Shown here in pieces: positions 8,170 through 17,169 of a DNA stretch of 64,000 nt. Made by a program: the position numbers and the translations under genes. Below the pieces are notes generated by a model, which saw only the letters and a program-made list of their open reading frames with translations, searched no databases and was not told where the DNA came from. The stretch's first letter is position 1. The number at the start of each line of letters is the position of its first letter. Source of the DNA: Palsa-461 sp040414865 (GTDB taxonomy: Bacteria > Actinomycetota > Acidimicrobiia > Acidimicrobiales > RAAP-2); assembly GCA_040414865.1 (NCBI GenBank), contig JBEDUR010000020.1:1-64000 (forward strand). Direction: 5' to 3'.

Positions 8170-9195
8170 GTGCCGACCAGACGCGCTGAGAACGAGGTCC
8201 TCGTCGAGGCGTCCGGTCACCAGCTACAAATCACCAGCCCCGACAAGGTCTTCTTCGAGGAACGGGCTGAGATCAAGCTCGACCTCGTCCGCTACTACCA
8301 GGCAGTTGAGGGGCCGCTCCTGCGCGCCATGGGTGGGCGACCGGTCCTGCTGCAGCGCTTTCCGAACGGCGCCAGCGGGTCCTCGTTCTTCCAGAAGCGA
8401 GTTCCGGACAAGCGCCCGGGATGGCTGCAAACCGCGGTCGTCTCGACGCCCAACGGCACGACCTCGCAGGCACTCGTTGCGGCCGATCTCGCCCATGTGC
8501 TCTGGGCGGTCAATCTGGCCTGTCTCGGGTTCCACGTCTGGCCCTCGCGCGCCGACGATCTCGAGCACGCTGACCAGCTCCGCATCGATCTCGACCCATC
8601 CCCCGGGGTCAGCTTTGCGATGGTGCAGGAGGCTGCGACGGAGACCCACCGGCTGCTCGAGGAGCTAGGCGTGGTTGGGCTCCCAAAGACCACCGGAAAC
8701 CGGGGCATCCATGTCTTCGCCCATCTCACGCCGGAGTGGACCTCCTATGAGGTACGCGCAGCTGCAGTAGCGCTCGCTCGTGAGCTCGAACGACGGCGGC
8801 CGGATCTCATCACCGCGGCATGGTGGAAGGAAGAACGTGGAGCCCGGGTGTTCGTCGACTTCAACCAGAATGCCCCGCACAAGACGATCTTCGGCGCCTG
8901 GTCTGTCCGAGCCCGTCCGGGGGCACAGGTCTCGACTCCCTTCAGTTGGGCGGAGTTGGAGGACATCGACCCGGATGCGTTCACTATCGCGAGTGTCCCC
9001 ACCCGCCTCGCCGACGCCGGGGATCCCTGGGGGGAACCAGCCAGCAAGCCACAGTCACTCGAGCCGATCCTGGCCCTTCACCAGCGGGACCTGGCGGCCG
9101 GTTTGATGGATGCACCCTGGCCGCCCGTCTACCCGAAAATGCCCGGCGAGCCTCCGCGAGTGGCACCCAGCCGAGCGAAGAAGCCCAAGACCTGA
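8170..9195 (+). CDS. LigD-type primase-polymerase domain protein (stand-alone)
   Basis: A 341-residue protein corresponding to the polymerase domain of bacterial NHEJ ligase D. It shows the metal-binding pair in LRIDLDPSPG, the nucleotide-contact loop KTTGNRGIHVF, and the downstream HKTIFGAWSVR segment. Known members of this archaeo-eukaryotic primase superfamily add ribonucleotides at DNA ends during repair. There is no ligase or nuclease module in this chain and no ku gene in the window, so it is a split or solo PolDom. GTG start at 8170, closely divergent from the PAC2 gene. Confidence 0.9.
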   Translation: MPTRRAENEVLVEASGHQLQITSPDKVFFEERAEIKLDLVRYYQAVEGPLLRAMGGRPVLLQRFPNGASGSSFFQKRVPDKRPGWLQTAVVSTPNGTTSQALVAADLAHVLWAVNLACLGFHVWPSRADDLEHADQLRIDLDPSPGVSFAMVQEAATETHRLLEELGVVGLPKTTGNRGIHVFAHLTPEWTSYEVRAAAVALARELERRRPDLITAAWWKEERGARVFVDFNQNAPHKTIFGAWSVRARPGAQVSTPFSWAELEDIDPDAFTIASVPTRLADAGDPWGEPASKPQSLEPILALHQRDLAAGLMDAPWPPVYPKMPGEPPRVAPSRAKKPKT

Positions 9196-9237
9196 CGCCG
9201 TCCGCTGTGTCGCGCCCATCCGCTACCGTCTCGAGCC

Positions 9238-9753
9238 ATGACGCAAAACAGCGCGAACTCCCAAGAGATCGCCGACTGCCTCGACGCGCTACGCACCCAC
9301 CGGGGGTTCCTCCTCCGGACAGTCAACGGTCTCACTGACGAACAGGCGCGTCAGCGCCCGACGGTGAGCGAGCTGTGCTTGGGGGGGATCATCAAGCACG
9401 TGAGCGAGGTCGAAGGCAGGTGGGCCGACTTCATCATGCGCGGCCCGCCGGCCATGATCTTCGACGAGGAGAGCATGAAGGCCCATGCGGCCACATTCAC
9501 CATGACAGACGACGAGACCCTCGCCGGATTGGTGGCCAGCTACGAAGATGTCGCCCACCGGACCGACGAGCTGGTCGCCTCACTTCCGTCGCTCGATGCG
9601 ACTCAGCCTCTCCCCAAGGCGCCTTGGTTTCCTCCAGGGGCAACTCGTAGCGCTCGTCGAGTGGTTATGCACATCATTGCCGAGACCGCCCAGCACGCCG
9701 GGCACGCCGACATCATCCGCGAGACCCTGGACGGAGCCAAAACCATGGGGTGA
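9238..9753 (+). CDS. DinB/DUF664 family protein
   Basis: A 171-residue four-helix-bundle protein of the DinB/DUF664 type. It has a metal-site pattern of one histidine in IIKHVSEVEGRW (His54) and further histidines in VVMHIIAETAQHAGHADIIR near the C-terminus. Members bind a divalent metal; several actinobacterial ones are mycothiol-dependent transferases. Which thiol this one uses is not shown by sequence. It begins 42 bp after the LigD-type polymerase gene on the same strand and could share its transcript. Confidence 0.85.
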   Translation: MTQNSANSQEIADCLDALRTHRGFLLRTVNGLTDEQARQRPTVSELCLGGIIKHVSEVEGRWADFIMRGPPAMIFDEESMKAHAATFTMTDDETLAGLVASYEDVAHRTDELVASLPSLDATQPLPKAPWFPPGATRSARRVVMHIIAETAQHAGHADIIRETLDGAKTMG

Positions 9754-10219
9754 TCGCGGCCAGACTCGGGTCGGGCTGAAGCGTTCGACGCTGCGGCAAC
9801 CGCCCCGGACTCCGCGTCGACACCGTTGGAGTGTTGTCCGTGGTCGAACCTGATCATCAACCGTCCAGTACGAGCGGTAGCCCCTGAAGCGCAGCGGTCG
9901 CGTCAAACTTGATCCCCCGCCAACCCAAAGGTGCAGACCGAGGGAAGCGTAAAACGGAGCCCCGAGAGGGCGACTCCAACTCACCCAAAGTCATCGACGA
10001 CCCCACAGATCCGATCCCAGGCGATCGGGATGGGCCGTTGCTGGCGCGGGGTCGTTGACCTGCAAACGAGACTGACCGCTCCTCGTGCCCTGCACAAGCA
10101 TGGCGTTCGTCGAGGCGAAGTCTCTTGGGCAGCCCTGGACAATTGATGATACAAAACCAGCCTTCGCACCACCGGTTGCGGATCATGAAGACCAGGGCAA
10201 CGAGAACCAAGGAGACTCA
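9754..10219. other. Intergenic stretch, no gene recognised
   Basis: About 470 bp between the DinB-like gene and a small membrane protein gene. Open frames on both strands are short and show no recognisable domain or consistent codon pattern. The right end must hold the promoter and leader of the small membrane protein; an AAGGAG ribosome site lies at its edge. Confidence 0.4.
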
Positions 10220-10420
10220 ATGAAGATCTATACCAGACTCCCCGCGGCCGGCGGCATGTTCTTCGTCAGTGCGTGGCTGATGATGCTGTTCGCCGGTGCC
10301 ACGACACACGACACCGGCATCCGGCCGTTCGGTTACGTGACGTCGATGGTCGTCACCATCGGTCTGTGGCTCGTGGTCGCGCCGGCAATCGGCGCTGCGA
10401 TCCGGAAACCAAAGTCTTAG
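10220..10420 (+). CDS. Small two-helix membrane protein
   Basis: A 66-residue protein starting at an ATG with a good AAGGAG ribosome site. Two hydrophobic segments are visible: about residues 8-26 (AAGGMFFVSAWLMMLFAGA) and about 38-60 (YGYVTS-type turn then MVVTIGLWLVVAPAIGAAI). It ends in a basic tail RKPKS. No family is recognised. It is monocistronic as far as visible. Confidence 0.65.
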   Translation: MKIYTRLPAAGGMFFVSAWLMMLFAGATTHDTGIRPFGYVTSMVVTIGLWLVVAPAIGAAIRKPKS

Positions 10421-10727
10421 CGATCCGATTCGGCATCGAGCGACACCGGGCAGAGTCCGGTCTGTCCCCCACGCATATCGAAGGCGATGCTGCCCAGCCC
10501 GAGTCGTCCGCGTACCCCTGGCGGCACATGAAGGGGTCGGTGACGCCACCGCGGAACTGGGCGCCAGCCAGACCGAAGCCAACCTCGAGCGCCCGATCGC
10601 GGAGCTCGGACTGTTCCACAACCAGGCCGACCTGGCCAGACCACGGAGCGGTTGCCATACCTACCGGGAACGCACCGACCATCGAGAACAGGCCCAGACG
10701 CTCGATGGTCCTGCCCGGTGAGGTCAT
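10353..10727 (-). CDS. Possible hypothetical protein or gene remnant
   Basis: The minus strand from an ATG at 10727 (GAGAGG six bases upstream) reads MTSPGRTIERLGLFSMVGAF and on through ELRDRALEVGFGLAGAQFRG. Third codon positions are mostly G/C for about 80 codons, as in real genes here. After that the codon pattern weakens and the frame runs into the small membrane gene on the other strand. It may be a true small protein with a later frameshift or a decayed gene. No family recognised. Confidence 0.25.
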   Translation of the reverse strand: MTSPGRTIERLGLFSMVGAFPVGMATAPWSGQVGLVVEQSELRDRALEVGFGLAGAQFRGGVTDPFMCRQGYADDSGWAASPSICVGDRPDSARCRSMPNRIAKTLVSGSQRRLPARPRATDRW

Positions 10728-10850
10728 TTCGCACCTCTCGGGCCGCGAGCGGCTCGTCGAAGGCTCGCGATGAATTGGTGCTGGCGACTCCGTCTGTCCT
10801 GGGAGAGGCTATGAGCCGACTGAGCAGCGCGGCACGAGGAGGAGGGTCCA

Positions 10851-11966
10851 ATGACGGCTGTGCGGGTGCTGGTGGGGACCCAGAAGGGCGGCTTCATCCT
10901 GACGTCGGACGGGTCCAGGGCCAACTGGGATGTGTCCGGTCCACTCTTCGGCGGCTGGGAGGTGTACCACATGGTGGGCAGCCCGGCCGACCCAGACCGG
11001 CTGTATGCATCGCAATCGACGGCGTGGTTCGGCCAACTCATCCAGCGCTCGGACAACGGAGGGCGCTCGTGGGAGTCGGTTGGCAACGAATTCTCCTACG
11101 ACGGAAAGACCGGGACGCACCAGTGGTATGACGGCACGCCGCACCCGTGGGAGTTCGCCCGCGTCTGGCACCTGGAGCCCTCGGCCAGCGACCCCGACCT
11201 GCTCTATGCCGGAGCGGAGGATGCAGCGCTGTTCAAGTCAACCGACGGGGCATCGACGTGGACCGAGCTAGCCGGCCTGCGAACGCACCCCTCCGGGCCG
11301 GATTGGCAACCGGGTGCCGGCGGCATGTGCGTTCACACCATCCTCATCGACCCGGTCAATCCCGACCGGCTCCACGTCGCGATCTCATCAGCTGGCGTCT
11401 TCCGCAGTGACGACGCTGGCAGAACCTGGAGTGCCGCCAATCGCGGGTTGCACTCGGAGGGCCTTCCCAACCCCGAGGCCGAGGTCGGGCACTGCGTCCA
11501 TCGGATTGCACGGCATCCGAGCCACCCCGACGTGCTGTTCATGCAAAAGCACTGGGACGTGATGCGCAGCGACGACCGTGGGGAAACATGGCACGAGGTC
11601 AGCGGAAATCTTCCGAGCGACTTTGGCTTCCCCATCGCGGTGCATGCCCAAGAACCCGACACCGTGTATGTGGTGCCGATCACCAGTGACTCCGAGCACT
11701 ACCCCCCGGAAGGAAAACTGCGCGTGTATCGGAGCCAGACCGGCGGCAACGAGTGGGAACCGCTCAGTGCCGGTCTTCCCCAAGCCAACTGCTACGTCAA
11801 TGTTCTCCGAGATGCCATGGCCGTCGACAACCTCGATGAGTGCGGGATCTATTTCGGGACCACGGGCGGGCAGGTGTACGCCTCGCCCAATGCCGGCGCA
11901 AACTGGAAGCCGATCGCGCGCGATCTTCCGAGGGTGCTCTCCGTGGAGGTTCAGACGGTCACATGA
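10851..11966 (+). CDS. BNR/sialidase-like beta-propeller protein
   Basis: A 371-residue protein made of repeated beta-propeller blades. Asp-box motifs recur: RSDNGGRSW, KSTDGASTW, RSDDAGRTW and RSDDRGETW. It lacks a signal peptide, so it is probably cytoplasmic and not a secreted sialidase; proteins of this shape are often annotated as exo-alpha-sialidase or YVTN/BNR-repeat proteins without proven activity. The ATG at 10851 follows GAGGAGGG. It overlaps the downstream MoaD/ThiS-like gene by 4 nt (ATGA), so the two are translationally coupled and probably work together. Confidence 0.85.
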   Translation: MTAVRVLVGTQKGGFILTSDGSRANWDVSGPLFGGWEVYHMVGSPADPDRLYASQSTAWFGQLIQRSDNGGRSWESVGNEFSYDGKTGTHQWYDGTPHPWEFARVWHLEPSASDPDLLYAGAEDAALFKSTDGASTWTELAGLRTHPSGPDWQPGAGGMCVHTILIDPVNPDRLHVAISSAGVFRSDDAGRTWSAANRGLHSEGLPNPEAEVGHCVHRIARHPSHPDVLFMQKHWDVMRSDDRGETWHEVSGNLPSDFGFPIAVHAQEPDTVYVVPITSDSEHYPPEGKLRVYRSQTGGNEWEPLSAGLPQANCYVNVLRDAMAVDNLDECGIYFGTTGGQVYASPNAGANWKPIARDLPRVLSVEVQTVT

Positions 11967-12259
11967 TCCGGGTAGTTCTGCCGTACCACCTGAGGACTCT
12001 GGCCGGGACCGGTCGCGAGATCCAGTTGGACGTCGAAGGCGAGGCTTCCCAGCGGAGGGTGCTCGATGCCCTCGAGTCCAACTACCCGATGTTGCGGGGC
12101 ACCGTTCGAGACCCTGCTACGCAGCGCCGTCGGCCGTTCATCCGCTTCTTCGCCTGCGAGGAAGACCTCTCTAATCGTTCTCCTGACGAGCCGCTTCCCA
12201 TGTTGGTCGCTTCAGGTGACGAACCCCTGCACATCGTCGGGGCGATGGCCGGCGGATGA
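11963..12259 (+). CDS. MoaD/ThiS-like ubiquitin-fold protein
   Basis: A 98-residue beta-grasp protein: MIRVVLPYHLRTLAGTGREI, RRVLDALESNYPMLRGTVRD, FIRFFACEED, ending in IVGAMAGG. The C-terminal Gly-Gly is what sulfur carriers (MoaD, ThiS) and ubiquitin-like modifiers use for adenylation and thiocarboxylation. It starts inside the stop codon of the BNR-repeat gene. No MoaE, ThiG or E1-like partner is nearby, so molybdopterin or thiamine synthesis is unlikely to be the whole answer; a sulfur-carrier role specific to the BNR protein is inference. Confidence 0.8.
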   Translation: MIRVVLPYHLRTLAGTGREIQLDVEGEASQRRVLDALESNYPMLRGTVRDPATQRRRPFIRFFACEEDLSNRSPDEPLPMLVASGDEPLHIVGAMAGG

Positions 12260-12311
12260 GTACTTCGGTGCGGGTCGCAGCTAGCCGACCTGCCGAGAAG
12301 ACCAACAGACC

Positions 12312-13136
12312 ATGACCGGCTGGAAAAGCTGGCTGGAAGAGCACCGAAGCGAGCCCGACGTGGCGCGCTTGGAGCCCCGGGCTACCGAGGTGCTCCAGCG
12401 AGCAGAGATCAGCGACGGCAATCGCATTCTTGACATCGGTACGGGTCTTGGGCTGCTCGCAGCAGCCGAGGCGGCCGCCAGTCCTAACGGTCTCGTGGTG
12501 GGGATCGACCGATCGCTGGACGTCATGGACGCCTGCCTCGATCAACACGACGGCCTCGCGGGCGCCGTCGCCGACGCAGCAGCCCTTCCGTTCACCGACG
12601 CCGCATTCGACGTGGTTACCACGTTCTGCGTGCTGATCTACGTCCCGGACAAGCGACGAGCGATCGATGAGTGTTTCCGGGTACTCCGACCCGGGGGTCG
12701 AGTGAGCATCCTTGAGCCGGTCCACCAAGCCCGGCTTCGTTACCACGCGGTTCCTGACCTCATCGAATTCGAACCCGAGCACTCGAAGCTCGCCGCGGCA
12801 CACGCGGCCTTACTGGCCGAACACGGAGCGCTGCTTGCCGGATTCGACGCCGACACGTTGGCCCACTGGTTCGTAGGGGCCGGTTTCGACGAGGTCCGCC
12901 TTGCTTATGAGCTCACGGCCAGGCGCATTTACGCCTCAGCACAAGCCCATCGGGCTGCCCTTGTTCGTTCACCTTTCCCCGGCTTTCCGAGCCTTTCCGA
13001 TCAAGCGCGGGCAACATTCGGCCCGAGAGTGGCCGACCAATACCTCGACAGCTACGCACGTCGGCTTGCTGATGAGCCTTCGCTCGTCGTTGGGGCAACG
13101 GCAACGCTATCGGCCAGACGGCCGGCAAACGGATAG
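12312..13136 (+). CDS. Class I SAM-dependent methyltransferase
   Basis: A 274-residue methyltransferase. Motif I is ILDIGTGLGLLA (DIGTGLG at 41-47), the motif II acid is in VVGIDRS, and motif IV and the post-motif region are TFCVLIYVPDKRRAIDEC and RVLRPGGRVSILEP. The domain resembles the UbiE/Methyltransf_11 group. The C-terminal 100 residues probably form the substrate lid. It follows the MoaD-like gene by about 50 bp in the same direction and could share its transcript. Substrate unknown. Confidence 0.8.
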   Translation: MTGWKSWLEEHRSEPDVARLEPRATEVLQRAEISDGNRILDIGTGLGLLAAAEAAASPNGLVVGIDRSLDVMDACLDQHDGLAGAVADAAALPFTDAAFDVVTTFCVLIYVPDKRRAIDECFRVLRPGGRVSILEPVHQARLRYHAVPDLIEFEPEHSKLAAAHAALLAEHGALLAGFDADTLAHWFVGAGFDEVRLAYELTARRIYASAQAHRAALVRSPFPGFPSLSDQARATFGPRVADQYLDSYARRLADEPSLVVGATATLSARRPANG

Positions 13137-13224
13137 GAGGCCTGGTCGTCGGGCGCGATTCGACCGAACGTCGGTAACCGGCCCTGAGCGAACACGACTT
13201 TTTCAGCCCTCGTAGGGTGAGCCT

Positions 13225-13713
13225 ATGGAAGTGGTCGTCCTCGCCGACACCCATCTCAAGAGAGGCATCGACGTCCTCCATCCCAGGGTGCTGCGGGCAC
13301 TCCAGAAGGCCGACTTCATCCTTCACGCCGGAGACTTTGTCTCTCCGAGGATTCTCTACGACCTGCGCGAGATCACCAATGTTCACGGAGTTCTCGGAAA
13401 CAATGACGGCGAGTTGACTGGGATGCTCCCCGAAGCCATCGTGCTCGACCTCGACGGCGTCGACGTCGCCATGGTGCACAACAGCGGAAGCTCCGCCGGG
13501 CGGGAAGCACGATTGGCTCGGCGGTTTCCAAGAGCTCAAGTGGTCGTCTTCGGGCACAGCCACATCCCGGTGAACAAGGTTGGGATTCGCGGACAGCTGC
13601 TCTTCAATCCCGGCTCTCCAACCCAGCGGCGATCGCAGCCCGCACGATCGTTCGGGCGTTTGCGGTTTGAAAACGGTCGAATCCGGAGGAGCAAGATCGA
13701 GGCCCTCGATTAG
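13225..13713 (+). CDS. YfcE/MJ0936-type metallophosphodiesterase
   Basis: A 162-residue calcineurin-like phosphoesterase with all metal-site motifs in order: VLADTHLK, LHAGDFVS, VLGNNDGE, VHNSG and FGHSHIP, then NPGSPTQRR. This is the compact YfcE/MJ0936 family, which hydrolyses phosphodiesters with Mn2+ or Ni2+. Its length matches the family. ATG start at 13225; no signal peptide. Cytoplasmic. The physiological substrate is unknown. Confidence 0.9.
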   Translation: MEVVVLADTHLKRGIDVLHPRVLRALQKADFILHAGDFVSPRILYDLREITNVHGVLGNNDGELTGMLPEAIVLDLDGVDVAMVHNSGSSAGREARLARRFPRAQVVVFGHSHIPVNKVGIRGQLLFNPGSPTQRRSQPARSFGRLRFENGRIRRSKIEALD

Positions 13714-13745
13714 AGAGCTTTGGGGCGGTCGATCCCGACCCAGAC

Positions 13746-13988
13746 CTACTGCTGATACCCCTCGACGATCGAGCTGGGCCGCGCGATCGCTTCCTCGGGA
13801 TCCTGGCCCGCATGACGGCGGGCTCGACGCTGCCGGAGCAGATCCCAGCACTGGTCGAGGGATGCCTCGATCGATTCGAGCCGCTCGAGTTCAGGACCGT
13901 CCAGACCGGTTCCGGCGTGGGATCGCTCCAACCGGTGCTCCTCTTGGGCCAACTCACTGATCCGCTGAACGATCTCGGCGTCATCCAT
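13746..13988 (-). CDS. DUF2630 family protein
   Basis: An 80-residue helical protein: IVQRISELAQEEHRLERSHA, ERLESIEASLDQCWDLLRQR, ending with PEEAIARPSSIVEGYQQ. The length and the C-terminal R-P-x-x-x-V-E-x-Y pattern identify DUF2630, a small actinobacterial family of unknown function with a predicted two-helix hairpin. It is convergent with the phosphodiesterase gene, separated by 32 bp. Confidence 0.85.
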   Translation of the reverse strand: MDDAEIVQRISELAQEEHRLERSHAGTGLDGPELERLESIEASLDQCWDLLRQRRARRHAGQDPEEAIARPSSIVEGYQQ

Positions 13989-14730
13989 GGCTCATGTCCC
14001 CTCGTCGCGGGAGGCGACCGTGGCGCGGGACCTCCCCTCGCGCGGTCGGAACCCCCCCGGCTCAATCAGACCTGGTCACAACCCTACGGCGCCGTGTCCC
14101 AGAGTGCGCCGCGGGCAGAACCGCAGGTCGTTGCCCCTCTGGGCGATGGCCGACCAGCTGGCCAGCGACTCGCGGCCGCTCCCGGCAACTCCTCATGGGA
14201 TATTCAACGTCGGGGCGGGTTTCGTGACCGTCGGGCACCGAGCGGTCGACCACTGTGACTAGGCAAAGGTGACCTGTCACCGGTATCGTTCCCACGGGGG
14301 TGGGCCCGGCGGCCCGACACGGGGAGGCAACTCATGCCCAGGGCTTGGCGAACGTGGGGTCGACCGTGCTCTACTCACTTTCTCCTTAGGACGACCCCAC
14401 AACCTCCCCAGGACTCCCCTCGACAATGGCAGCCAGACACCTGATGGGATTATCCCTGACCGGAACACCCTTCGAGCTACCAACGCCGACCCGGCCTGGA
14501 GTCGGGCAGGCGGCAACCTTGTCTCACGGGTACCCTGCCGCTTTTGTGTTCGCGAGGCCCATCCGTACTGGGAGCCCGAAGGGATGGCAGCCAGCGCCTA
14601 GCGGCCAGCGGCAGACAGTCCTATCGTTGCCGGACCGAGGCGGGGGGAGCGGAGCTCACGCTTTGGGTTGGTTGCCTGGTGAGGGCACAGATCGCGCGAG
14701 AACGCGTCGCCACTGGGAGGATATGAGCCG
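13989..14730. other. Long intergenic region upstream of the transporter operon
   Basis: About 740 bp with no recognisable gene. It carries the promoter of the minus-strand DUF2630 gene on the left and must contain the promoter and regulatory sites for the fused Liv operon on the right. The clearest structure is the palindrome at 14268-14281. GGGAGGA at about 14716 is the ribosome site of the first operon gene. Confidence 0.4.
14268..14281. promoter_or_regulatory. Palindrome, possible operator for the transporter operon
   Basis: A perfect dyad GGTGAC-CT-GTCACC about 450 bp upstream of the first transporter gene. The symmetry and length suit a dimeric repressor such as a GntR- or TetR-type protein. 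No such regulator gene is adjacent, and single palindromes of this size occur by chance in GC-rich DNA. Confidence 0.25.
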
Positions 14731-17169
14731 ATGCTGAGACGGTCTGGGGACGGCTCGACCCGGAAGTGGAGGATGTCTCGGGCGACGGACGTGAACGGCC
14801 AGCGCGGTAGTTCAACGGTCGGAGCTCCGCCGACCTCGGAGGGGTTGCTCGATCCTGGGGCCCTCGACGCCAACGGTCCGGTTTCGGGGGGAAGATCCCA
14901 GTTCGATCTGCCGAAGAACGCCCGGGCCTTCGGTGACCAACTGTGGGGGTGGCGACGACCGGTGCTCTGGGCGATCGGGGCGATCGTCCTCTGGATCGTG
15001 CTGGACCACGTCCTCTCTAAGGGTCTCCCAGTCGGCGTGGTGGTCCTCGGGGTCATCTACGGATCCCTATACGCCCTCATCGCGATCGGCATCGTCCTCG
15101 TCTACCGGGGCAACCGGATCATCAACTTCGCCCAAGCACAATTCGGGGTGATCGCGGCGATCGTCGCGATCGAGCTGGTGGTGACGTATCACACCAACTG
15201 GTTCGTCGCCATGCTGGTTGGGATTGTTGGATCCCTCTTCCTCGGCGCCGTTGTCCAGATCGTCATCATCCGCCGCTTCCGGAAGAGCTCCCGGCTGATC
15301 CTGACGGTCGCGACGATCGGTCTGGCTCAGCTTCTCAGCGGTTTCTCGGCCATTATTCCCCTCGAGTTCTGCAACCCAGCTCAGAACCAGAACTGCATCA
15401 CCGCCGCCAACACTCAGTCGTTCAACACGCCGCTTCATGCGTCGTTCACGATTTCGCCGGTGATCTTCAGCGGGAACGACATCGTCGCGGTCGGCGGCGC
15501 CGCGTTCATCATCATCGCTCTCGCTTTGTTCCTCCGATTCTCCCGATATGGGATGGCGATCCGCGCTGCTGCCGAAAACGGTGACCGGGCGACCCTTCTC
15601 GGGATCCCAGTGCCCCGGCTCGACACGATCGTCTGGTCGCTGGCCGCCCTGCTCTCGGCCATGGCCATCCTGCTCAGGGTGCCGGTGCTCGGCTTCAGCG
15701 GCTTTCAGACGGTAACCGGGGGTGGCGACGACATCTTGCTGTACACCCTGGCTGCAGCGGTGATCGGCGGTATGGACAGCCTGCCGCTGACAGCCATCGC
15801 CGCTGTCGGCATCGGCATCTTTCAAGCTGGAGCCACTTGGACTTTCTCGAACACGGTCTTCGTCGACGCCACACTGGTCCTTGTCATCATCGCCGCCCTG
15901 GTCGTGCAGCGCCGCCGCTTTGCCCGAGTGTCGGAGTCCGAGAGCTCGACCTGGCGATCGGTCGCCGAGGTTCGCCCGATTCCCCGCATGATGCGGAAGC
16001 TGCCCGAGATTCGGTGGGGTATATGGAGCCTTCGGGGGCTGTGCTTGGCCGTTGCCATAATCCTGCCCTTCGTCGTTGCCTCCAGCAACACCTACCTCTT
16101 CGCCGGCATCGTCATCTATGCCATCGTCGGCCTCTCTCTTCTGGTTCTCACCGGGTGGACCGGACAGATCTCACTTGGGCAGTTCGGCTTGGCCGGCTTC
16201 GGTGGAGCCACGACCGCGATGCTGTTCGGCCAACATGGCTGGAACTTCATCCCGGCGACGATCGTCGGAACTCTGATAGGCGCGGTCGCCGCACTGATCA
16301 TCGGGCTGCCCGCGCTCCGGATCTCTGGGCCGTTCCTCGCCGTGACGACCTTTGCCTTTGGGATCAGCGTCTCCGCCTATTTCTTGCAGTCGCAATACCT
16401 GCCGTGGTTCGTCACGAGTTCGATCACCAGGCCGACGGTCTTCGGACAGGGGTGGTTCAGCGGGGACAAGGGCATCTACTTCCTGTGCCTCTTCTGGTTC
16501 GTCCTCATCATGCTCGGCGTCCGATCGCTCCGAAGTTCGAGGATCGGTCGCTCGATGATCGCCACCCGTGACAATGAGGCCGCCGCCAGAGCCGCTGCGC
16601 TCAATACGACCAGGGTCAAACTGACGTCGTTCCTGATCTCCGGGGCCATCGCGGGGTTCGCCGGTTCACTGTTCGTGGCATACCAGCTGGGAGTGAACTA
16701 TGGCGCCTTCTCCGCCGACATCAATATCGCCCTCTTCTCGATGGTCGTCATCGGTGGCCTGGGATCCCTCCCAGGGGTCGTTATCGGCGCCATCTACGTG
16801 TGGGGCACCCAATACTTCCTGACCGGAGGCTGGGCCTTCGTGGCCAGCGGTGGCGGAATCCTGATCCTCTTGATGTTCCTGCCCGAGGGTCTCGGCGGTC
16901 TCTTGTACATGGTGCGAGACCGTCTTCTCCGGTACATCGCGCGACGACGCAATCTTGACGTGCCCGGGCTGGCGAGGAAGGCCCGTGAGGAAGGGGCCGA
17001 CGAGGGCGATACCGCGCTCATTGCCGAGATCGCCGGGGAGGGTGCAGGACCGCAGGCTTCCCGAGTCATGGCCGCAGCTGACCCGGTGCACCCATGGGAT
17101 GTTGCGGATCCAGTGCCGGCAGAACAGGCCGGGCCTGGGTCTACGGCCGGAGGGAGAGCCGATCAATGA
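14731..17169 (+). CDS. LivH-LivM fused branched-chain-type ABC permease
   Basis: An 812-residue fusion of both membrane subunits of a branched-chain amino acid-type ABC importer. Residues about 95-375 are LivH-like (GVIYGSLYALIAIGIVLVYR, NRIINFAQAQFG). Residues about 415-735 are LivM-like (GLSLLVLTGWTGQISLGQFG; MIATRDNEAAARAAALN, the EAA-type coupling loop that contacts the ATPase). A polar N-terminal arm of about 70 residues and a C-terminal tail of about 60 residues are probably cytoplasmic. ATG start after GGGAGGA. It overlaps the next gene by 4 nt. The fusion forces a 1:1 permease heterodimer. Substrate may be amino acids, urea, amides or aromatic acids. Confidence 0.9.
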   Translation: MLRRSGDGSTRKWRMSRATDVNGQRGSSTVGAPPTSEGLLDPGALDANGPVSGGRSQFDLPKNARAFGDQLWGWRRPVLWAIGAIVLWIVLDHVLSKGLPVGVVVLGVIYGSLYALIAIGIVLVYRGNRIINFAQAQFGVIAAIVAIELVVTYHTNWFVAMLVGIVGSLFLGAVVQIVIIRRFRKSSRLILTVATIGLAQLLSGFSAIIPLEFCNPAQNQNCITAANTQSFNTPLHASFTISPVIFSGNDIVAVGGAAFIIIALALFLRFSRYGMAIRAAAENGDRATLLGIPVPRLDTIVWSLAALLSAMAILLRVPVLGFSGFQTVTGGGDDILLYTLAAAVIGGMDSLPLTAIAAVGIGIFQAGATWTFSNTVFVDATLVLVIIAALVVQRRRFARVSESESSTWRSVAEVRPIPRMMRKLPEIRWGIWSLRGLCLAVAIILPFVVASSNTYLFAGIVIYAIVGLSLLVLTGWTGQISLGQFGLAGFGGATTAMLFGQHGWNFIPATIVGTLIGAVAALIIGLPALRISGPFLAVTTFAFGISVSAYFLQSQYLPWFVTSSITRPTVFGQGWFSGDKGIYFLCLFWFVLIMLGVRSLRSSRIGRSMIATRDNEAAARAAALNTTRVKLTSFLISGAIAGFAGSLFVAYQLGVNYGAFSADINIALFSMVVIGGLGSLPGVVIGAIYVWGTQYFLTGGWAFVASGGGILILLMFLPEGLGGLLYMVRDRLLRYIARRRNLDVPGLARKAREEGADEGDTALIAEIAGEGAGPQASRVMAAADPVHPWDVADPVPAEQAGPGSTAGGRADQ

